Source: Planctomycetota bacterium
GTDB lineage: Bacteria > Planctomycetota > UBA1135 > GCA-002748355
Length of the DNA: 44,064 bases
Reading direction: 5' to 3'
NCBI GenBank assembly: GCA_011321845.1
Contig: DROQ01000036.1
Location: forward strand, 1-44,064
Shown here: positions 39,183 to 44,064 of the stretch, in pieces
Position numbering within the stretch: position 1 is the stretch's first letter
Layout of the letters: every line of letters begins with the position of its first letter
The notes under the pieces: model-generated
Told to the model about the DNA's origin: nothing
Database searches by the model: none
What the model saw: only the letters and a program-made list of their open reading frames with translations
Translations under genes and position numbers: made by a program

Positions 39183-40079
39183 CTACTGGAAACCCCAGGT
39201 GGCGACCTTGCCCAGAGTCACCGTCTTTGGGAAAGAGGTCACCTGGACCGGCATCCAGAAGAGGGGCCTTCCCTTGATGACCTTGAGAACTCCACTCGGA
39301 ATCGGCAAAGAGAGCAAATCCTTGGCATAGGAATTAAAGATCCCGTTTCCGACCAGAAACATCCCGCCGGAGGGGTCCAATTCCAGCAATCCAAGGACGC
39401 CGCCGATCGGGATCCCAACAGGCAGCTTTTTCGTCCCAAGGAAGAGGAGATACAGTTCATTCTTCTTTCCATAGGACTCGATGGAGACAGTCTTGGGGGA
39501 GTTGGCCCGATCCGTCGTGCAGTGGGTCCAAGGGAGGATCCCTTTCTCATACAGCTCGACATTGTCAATCCGGATCTTGAATCCCAGGCTGGCCCTGCGG
39601 CTGGTGGAGAAAACGATTGAGAGGTGTTCGAAGTTGTCGACGGGGGTGAAGAGGAAACCGTATTCGAGGAGGGTATTCACTCCCCCACTGTGGGGTCGGA
39701 TGGTCCCAAGGTACTGCCGATGCTGATAGGTTTTTACCCCAAGGGTCACGTAAACCGAAGAGTAGATCGTCTTCAGGAGGGTCCCCGTACCCACCACATG
39801 CATCCGAAAGTAATAGGTGACGCCTTTCTTCAGGGCCACGGTCTGGCGAAGATAGAAAGGGTTCAGATAAGAATCGGGGGTCACCGCGAAAGACTTGCTC
39901 TTTTGGCCAATCCCGGCGCAGTCATAGCTCTCGAACCCCGCGTAGAATTTGCCTCCCCCAAAAGTCCAAGAACCGATCCCGTTTTCGAATCCACCATCCT
40001 TGAGCAGGTTCTTTTGGGCGATTCCAGTCGTCGCAAGAAGCATCCCGGAGAACAAAAGGGTATTGAGAAATGTTTTCAT
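39183..40079 (-). CDS. secreted protein with CBM/jelly-roll-like domain, unknown function
   Basis: This protein has 298 residues with signal peptide MKTFLNTLLFSGMLLATTGIAQ. The mature start NLLKDGGFENGIGSWTFGG is the usual opening of carbohydrate-binding-module-like jelly rolls, and the first ~155 residues carry the matching beta pattern to IRIDNVELYEKG. The C-terminal part (about 185-298) is a second beta-rich unit (YLLFLGTKKLPVGIPIGGVLGLLEL, in part) ending VATWGFQ. No catalytic motif is seen. It is probably an extracellular or cell-surface binding protein. A 320-base gap follows upstream. Confidence 0.65.
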   Translation of the reverse strand: MKTFLNTLLFSGMLLATTGIAQKNLLKDGGFENGIGSWTFGGGKFYAGFESYDCAGIGQKSKSFAVTPDSYLNPFYLRQTVALKKGVTYYFRMHVVGTGTLLKTIYSSVYVTLGVKTYQHRQYLGTIRPHSGGVNTLLEYGFLFTPVDNFEHLSIVFSTSRRASLGFKIRIDNVELYEKGILPWTHCTTDRANSPKTVSIESYGKKNELYLLFLGTKKLPVGIPIGGVLGLLELDPSGGMFLVGNGIFNSYAKDLLSLPIPSGVLKVIKGRPLFWMPVQVTSFPKTVTLGKVATWGFQ

Positions 40080-40162
40080 CGATGGGCTCCTACTGAAAAG
40101 TGGAAACTGGAGTCGAAGGAGCCACCTGGCCCTTCTGTTCCTACAAGGGACCGAAGAACCGT

Positions 40163-40198
40163 TTTGTCACAGAAAAAACCAAGCCATGTTGTGACAAA
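40163..40198. promoter_or_regulatory. 9-bp inverted repeat, candidate operator
   Basis: TTTGTCACA (40163-40171) is mirrored by TGTGACAAA (40190-40198) with 18 bases between. It lies about 85-120 bases upstream of the minus-strand secreted-protein start at 40079. The half-site TGTGACA resembles Crp/Fnr half-sites (TGTGA), but the spacing is too wide for one Crp dimer. Confidence 0.4.
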
Positions 40199-40318
40199 GG
40201 AAGGATGAAGACCCTCTATCCGTATGAGAGCCGAAACCTCAAAGGCGTTTCAGGCGGGCTCGCTCAGAGGGACCTGTCCAAATGAGCCCGTTCCTATGGG
40301 CGGTTCATTTGAACCCTT

Positions 40319-40372
40319 TCCTGTGGGCTCTTTTCTGTGGGCACTTTCCTGTGGGCACTTTCCTGTGGGCAC
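40319..40372. repeat. 14-bp tandem repeat, about four copies
   Basis: CTGTGGGC recurs at 40321, 40335, 40349 and 40363, exactly 14 bases apart, as units of CCTGTGGGCACTTT with small changes in the first two. A related CTATGGGC lies at 40294. The array begins about 28 bases after the stop of the minus-strand sigma gene, so it would be in that transcript's 3' region. Confidence 0.85.
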
Positions 40373-40399
40373 TGAGGCGCTCTCCGGCGCTCTCTCGGG

Positions 40400-41041
40400 T
40401 TATGATCCCTTTTGATCCAAGGAGGGCAAATCCTGGATTCCAGGACCGGGGTTCTCCATCTCAAGGGAGACCTTGGCCAGCCCTCTGGAGACAAGGTTCC
40501 GAACGGCCCCTTCACTCCTTCCCAACAATGACGCGATCTCTGCATAGGGCAACTGGGCGATCCTACGGAGGAGGATGGCTTCTCTCGTATCCTCGGGAAG
40601 CTTTGCGAAGGCCGCCTCGAAACCAGCGAGTTCCTCCCGCCCCACAGCCTCTCGACTCGGTGTCAGGAGAGAAGGGTCCAGCCAATCCAACGGCGAATCC
40701 CCCTTGGAAGCCCCTTGGGAGACTGAGATCTCTCGGTCCCCGTCTCGTTTGGCTCGTTTCCAATACTTCCAGCGATCCATCAGCTTGTGCCAGGCGTGCC
40801 GCACGAGCCAACCACGGAATTGGGCCTCCCCCCTGTATTCGAATCCGGAGAGATCCTGGAGCACGTCCAGACAAACCGACTGCACTAAATCCGAAACAGA
40901 CTCGTGGGCGAGGATTTTGGGACCCGCCTTCAGGCGAAAATAAGCGCGCAGCATCGGAAGGTGCCGCTCGAGAAGTTCTTCGATGGCGACAGAATCTCCG
41001 CGACTTGCGTCGGCAACGAGTTCTTGGGAGGGCCGTTCCAC
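40400..41041 (-). CDS. ECF-type RNA polymerase sigma factor
   Basis: This 213-residue sigma factor begins at a GTG at 41041. Region 2 spans about 20-95 with SVSDLVQSVCLDVLQDL and FRGWLVRHAWHKLMDRWKYW, and region 4 spans about 145-195 with LPEDTREAILLRRIAQLPYAEIASLLGRSEGAVRNLVSRGL (shown split). There is no region 3, so it is of the ECF/group 4 type. The ESVSDLVQSV stretch is common in planctomycete sigma factors. It is divergent from a Ser/Thr kinase gene with only 49 bases between, a pairing known for planctomycete ECF groups in which the kinase is thought to act in place of an anti-sigma factor. Confidence 0.9.
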   Translation of the reverse strand: MERPSQELVADASRGDSVAIEELLERHLPMLRAYFRLKAGPKILAHESVSDLVQSVCLDVLQDLSGFEYRGEAQFRGWLVRHAWHKLMDRWKYWKRAKRDGDREISVSQGASKGDSPLDWLDPSLLTPSREAVGREELAGFEAAFAKLPEDTREAILLRRIAQLPYAEIASLLGRSEGAVRNLVSRGLAKVSLEMENPGPGIQDLPSLDQKGS

Positions 41042-41090
41042 GCCTGAAATGCTATCTCCAAGCCGGGGATCCTGCCAGGGGGACCAAACG

Positions 41091-44054
41091 ATGAAGAGTC
41101 GCCTGGAGCAGCTGGAAGACCTGCTCAGTCAAAGCATTTCGATTCTTGAGCAAGAGGATTCCGCCGAATCCCAGTCCGAGCTGGATCGGCTCCTGATGCA
41201 CTCCCCCGAGCTTGCCCCCAGGGTTCGCAAAGCCCTCGACCGGCTCGGCCTCCTCGGACTCGTGGGCCCGCTGCCCGAAGAGGACAGTCCCTTCCCGGAC
41301 CGCCTCGGGGATTTCGAGCGTGGAACCCCCCTTGGGGGCGGTGGAATGGGGATGGTTTTTCGCGCACGCCAACGCAGTCTCGACCGCGAAGTCGCTCTCA
41401 AGCTGATCCGACCCGAGCAAGCCCTGCTCCCGCGCGCGAGGGAACGTTTTCGCCGCGAGGCCTCCACCGTCGCCGGAATGAACCACCCCGGGATCATCAA
41501 GGTCCACGCCTTTGGCGAACAGAAGGGTGTCCCCTACATCGCAATGGACCTGATCCATGGTTGCACCCTGGCTGAAGCCCTGGATGTCCTGAAGGGCGAG
41601 AACCCCAACAATCTCAAGGGCTCCGACCTGCACCGGGCCATCAGAGAGGCGACGCAACGACGCTTTCCGGAAGAAACGCTTCCAACAGAGAATCCCCCTG
41701 GAATCTATCAAGGCTCCTGGATCGATGCCTGCCTGGCGATCATCAAAGCCGCAGGGAAAGCCCTCGCCTACACCCACCGCCAAGGTCTCGTCCACCGGGA
41801 TGTCAAACCATCCAACCTCATGCTGACCCCCGAGGGGCAGATCCTCCTCTTCGACTTTGGGCTCACGAGCACACAGCACGAATCCACCCTCACCCGCTCC
41901 GGCTCCCCCCTGGGATCCCCCGCCTACATGGCCCCGGAACTCCTTGGAGGCAAGGTGGCCGACGAACGAGCGGACATCTACGGGCTGGGGGTTTCTCTCT
42001 ACGAAATTCTCACCCTGGAACGCCCCTTCCAGGCCTCCAGCCTCGCAGGTTTGCAGAAGCACATCCTGGACGGTTCGCCCCTCCCTCCCCGGAAACACAA
42101 TCCAAAAATCCCCAAGGATCTCGAGACCGTCTGCCTCCACGCCATGGACCCCGACCCCCTCCATCGCTACCCAAGCATGGAGGCCTTCGTCGAAGACCTG
42201 GAGCGCCTCGAACGAAGCGAGACCATCCGGGCGAAAAAAACAAGCCCCCTGCTCCGTTTCCTTCGGTGGCGCAAACGCCACCCCGCCCTCTCCACTTCCC
42301 TCCTCTTCCTCGCCCTCATCGGAGTGGGGACACCCACCAGCCTCTGGCTCTCCCAGCGAAACGCCAACCTCAAAATCACCGCGGCCCGCGACCTCGCCGA
42401 GAAGAACCTGGAGATGGCCCTCTCTGCTGTGGAGCAGTTCCTCGCGTCCTGGGGACGGAATGAAATCCAGGAGAACCCCATTCTCGAGGGAGTCGGAAAG
42501 GATCTATTGGAACGGGGCGTGCGCCTCTACTCGAACTACCTCCAGGAGACTGCGGGCGATCCCAGGGTCCTTGGGCGACGGGGAAAGGCCGGGGTTGTTC
42601 TCGCGGACCTCTACCTGAGACAAGGGCGAACCAAAAAAGCAAAGGCTTCCATCGACCGGGCTCTCCGTGCCTTCGCCAAAATCCCGGACAAGAAGGAGTG
42701 GAGGCCTTCCGCCGCCAACGGAAGGATCACCCTCGCCCGCATCCTTCGCATGGATCACCAAGGGAAACAAGCCAAAATCGAGCTGGGCAAAGCCCTCGCC
42801 CTCTTGGACCGGAGCCCACCCAGCCAGGAAGCGGCGATCATCCGAGGAAACGCTTACGCCGAGCTAGGCGCTCTCGCCCTCGGGACAGGAGATGCCCGAA
42901 TCGCAGAGAAAAACTACGAAGAGTATCACCGCATCTTCGCCGAGCTTGGAAAAACCAGCTCCCGGTTCAAAACCGAAGAAGGGCAAGCCCTCCACCGCCT
43001 GGGCCTCGTCGCGGCCCAGCTCGGGAACCGCAAGAAAGCCACCCTGCGTTTCGAAAAAGCCAAGACCATCTTCCAGGCCCTCCACCAGGAAACCCCCTGG
43101 AACTTCGCCAACCGCATCCTCCTTTCCGAGACCTTGACCCAGCTCGCCCAGCTCGAAGGCTGGGGAAGGGAGAGTAAAAAGGCCAGGCGGGACTTCGAAG
43201 AAGCACGCGAACTCCTCCTGGGTCTCCATGGGGACTTCCCCAAAAACCTCGAACTCATGAACCGCCTCGCCCGCGTTCTATCCAAAGAAGCCTTCTTCTT
43301 AAGCACCTTTGGAGACAACAAACTCGGCCTCCAACGCTTTCAAGAAGCGGACAAAACCTTCAAAGAAATGGGCGACGCTCTCCTCGAGAACCCCCGCTTC
43401 ACCGAAGACCTCCTCTCCCATCGCGCTCGCTATGGGAACCACCTCATCCAAACGAACAACCTGGAAGAGGCCAACGCCCTCTATCAGGACACCCTCCAAT
43501 TTGTAGACCCCATCAAAACCAGGAGCCTCTCCCGGGAACGCAGTTTTCAGGAACGCAGCATCCTCTCCAAGATCCAAACCACCTTCGCCATTCTCCTTCG
43601 GAGGCAGGGTCACCTGAAGGAAGCCGAAGCCCTCGCGACCAAGGTTCGGGACACCCGCCAGGCTCTCCTCCAAGACCATCCCGAAGATGCAGGTCTGATG
43701 GCAGCTCTCGGCACCGCCCTCCACAACCTTGCCAACATCCGGCGGCAGCGCGGACATCCCGAAGACGCCCTCCACCTCCTCCAGCAAGCCATCATCTGGA
43801 AGCGGCGTGCCCTGAGGAAAACCCCTCACTCGCACGGCCGCGCCCACAGCCTGGGTCTCTCCCTGCAGGACCTCGCCCTCGATTGTAGGAAAGCCGGCCG
43901 AAAGGAAGAGGCCAAAAAATACATCGACGAAGCCGTCCAAATGCAAAAACGCGCCACAACCCTCCGCTCCAAGAACCGTCGCTACCGCCACTGGCTCAAA
44001 GCCGCCCAAACTCTCCAAACCCAACTCAACACCCCCCCCCACCATTCCAAGTAA
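41091..44054 (+). CDS. transmembrane Ser/Thr protein kinase with TPR-like extracytoplasmic domain
   Basis: This 987-residue protein is complete (TAA at 44052); AGGGGG precedes the ATG. An N-terminal helix region (1-60) precedes the kinase domain (about 73-375): Gly loop LGGGGMGMVF (81-90), Lys104, catalytic loop HRDVKPSN (235-242), DFG (255-257) and APE (281-283). All key residues are present. Between the hinge (AMDLIHG) and the catalytic loop is an insertion of about 40 residues (166-208). A membrane helix lies at about 401-420. The remainder (about 430-987) is a long array of TPR-like helical pairs on the far side of the membrane. Pkn-type kinases of this layout transmit envelope signals; the adjacent ECF sigma factor is the likely output. 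Confidence 0.93.
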   Translation: MKSRLEQLEDLLSQSISILEQEDSAESQSELDRLLMHSPELAPRVRKALDRLGLLGLVGPLPEEDSPFPDRLGDFERGTPLGGGGMGMVFRARQRSLDREVALKLIRPEQALLPRARERFRREASTVAGMNHPGIIKVHAFGEQKGVPYIAMDLIHGCTLAEALDVLKGENPNNLKGSDLHRAIREATQRRFPEETLPTENPPGIYQGSWIDACLAIIKAAGKALAYTHRQGLVHRDVKPSNLMLTPEGQILLFDFGLTSTQHESTLTRSGSPLGSPAYMAPELLGGKVADERADIYGLGVSLYEILTLERPFQASSLAGLQKHILDGSPLPPRKHNPKIPKDLETVCLHAMDPDPLHRYPSMEAFVEDLERLERSETIRAKKTSPLLRFLRWRKRHPALSTSLLFLALIGVGTPTSLWLSQRNANLKITAARDLAEKNLEMALSAVEQFLASWGRNEIQENPILEGVGKDLLERGVRLYSNYLQETAGDPRVLGRRGKAGVVLADLYLRQGRTKKAKASIDRALRAFAKIPDKKEWRPSAANGRITLARILRMDHQGKQAKIELGKALALLDRSPPSQEAAIIRGNAYAELGALALGTGDARIAEKNYEEYHRIFAELGKTSSRFKTEEGQALHRLGLVAAQLGNRKKATLRFEKAKTIFQALHQETPWNFANRILLSETLTQLAQLEGWGRESKKARRDFEEARELLLGLHGDFPKNLELMNRLARVLSKEAFFLSTFGDNKLGLQRFQEADKTFKEMGDALLENPRFTEDLLSHRARYGNHLIQTNNLEEANALYQDTLQFVDPIKTRSLSRERSFQERSILSKIQTTFAILLRRQGHLKEAEALATKVRDTRQALLQDHPEDAGLMAALGTALHNLANIRRQRGHPEDALHLLQQAIIWKRRALRKTPHSHGRAHSLGLSLQDLALDCRKAGRKEEAKKYIDEAVQMQKRATTLRSKNRRYRHWLKAAQTLQTQLNTPPHHSK

Positions 44055-44064
44055 CCCCCCCAGA

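Larger units (their letters stand above)
40080..40399. other. 320-base intergenic region with repeats, no gene
   Basis: This gap lies upstream of the secreted-protein gene and downstream of the ECF sigma gene, both on the minus strand. It holds the 9-bp inverted repeat at 40163-40198 and the 14-bp tandem repeat at 40319-40372. No RNA gene or further reading frame was recognised. Confidence 0.5.

Noticed and set aside
1-44064. tRNA or rRNA genes and transposases
   Set aside because: I looked in the larger gaps for cloverleaf ends and conserved rRNA words, and among the proteins for transposase motifs, and found none. Small or degenerate elements could still be missed by eye.

Overview
The window is 44 kb of GC-rich bacterial chromosome, densely coded on both strands. 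No rRNA, tRNA, CRISPR array or intact mobile element was seen. The gene mix points to a planctomycete-like bacterium with an outer membrane: a sigma factor of the ECF type divergent from a membrane-bound Ser/Thr kinase with a repeat-rich C-terminus, many secreted hypothetical proteins, a TolC/HlyD/MacB-type export set and type II/IV pseudopilins. This placement is inference from gene content, not from a marker gene.

Layout. 1-2325 (minus): the end of a pseudopilin operon and a polytopic GT-C-like membrane protein. 2537-5298: an Nfu-type Fe-S scaffold facing a MASE1 hybrid histidine kinase. 5517-7784: a tandem glycosyltransferase whose first half is gutted. 7929-13600: an overlapping operon for a TolC-like lipoprotein, a membrane-fusion protein, an ABC ATPase and a MacB-like permease. 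13616-20861: VOC protein, small lipoprotein, M3 oligopeptidase, ABC-F ATPase, argS and apt, closed by a terminator. 20971-24581: a c-di-GMP-I (GEMM) riboswitch leader, a FliA/WhiG-type sigma factor with a histone-H1-like tail, then CheY, CheX and a CheC-like protein with a receiver-like C-terminus. 24596-33209: an RND/MMPL exporter on the minus strand, then trmB, a Rieske ferredoxin, an ArnT-like glycosyltransferase, an M60/enhancin-type peptidase, SMUG1 uracil-DNA glycosylase and a nitroreductase. 33273-39024: a two-component sigma-54 module. A secreted ferritin-like protein, a sensor kinase and an NtrC-type activator form an ATGA-coupled operon behind one sigma-54 promoter, and a second DUF2202 ferritin-like protein sits behind a near-consensus sigma-54 promoter with an upstream palindrome. 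An octaheme HAO-family cytochrome follows. 39183-44054: a secreted jelly-roll-like protein, the ECF sigma factor and the Ser/Thr kinase.

Two regulatory systems stand out. First, the c-di-GMP aptamer is followed by a possible terminator switch and then by a motility-type sigma factor and CheY-P phosphatase genes, which suggests the second messenger controls a chemotaxis or motility regulon through one leader. Second, the sigma-54 module resembles ZraPSR in layout, but its periplasmic partner is a ferritin-like four-helix protein. Its predicted target promoter lies directly downstream.

A short word, GGGACACCC (often GGGACACCCAT), occurs 12 times exactly in both orientations, mostly inside genes. 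By rough base composition about one copy would be expected. Its function is unknown.
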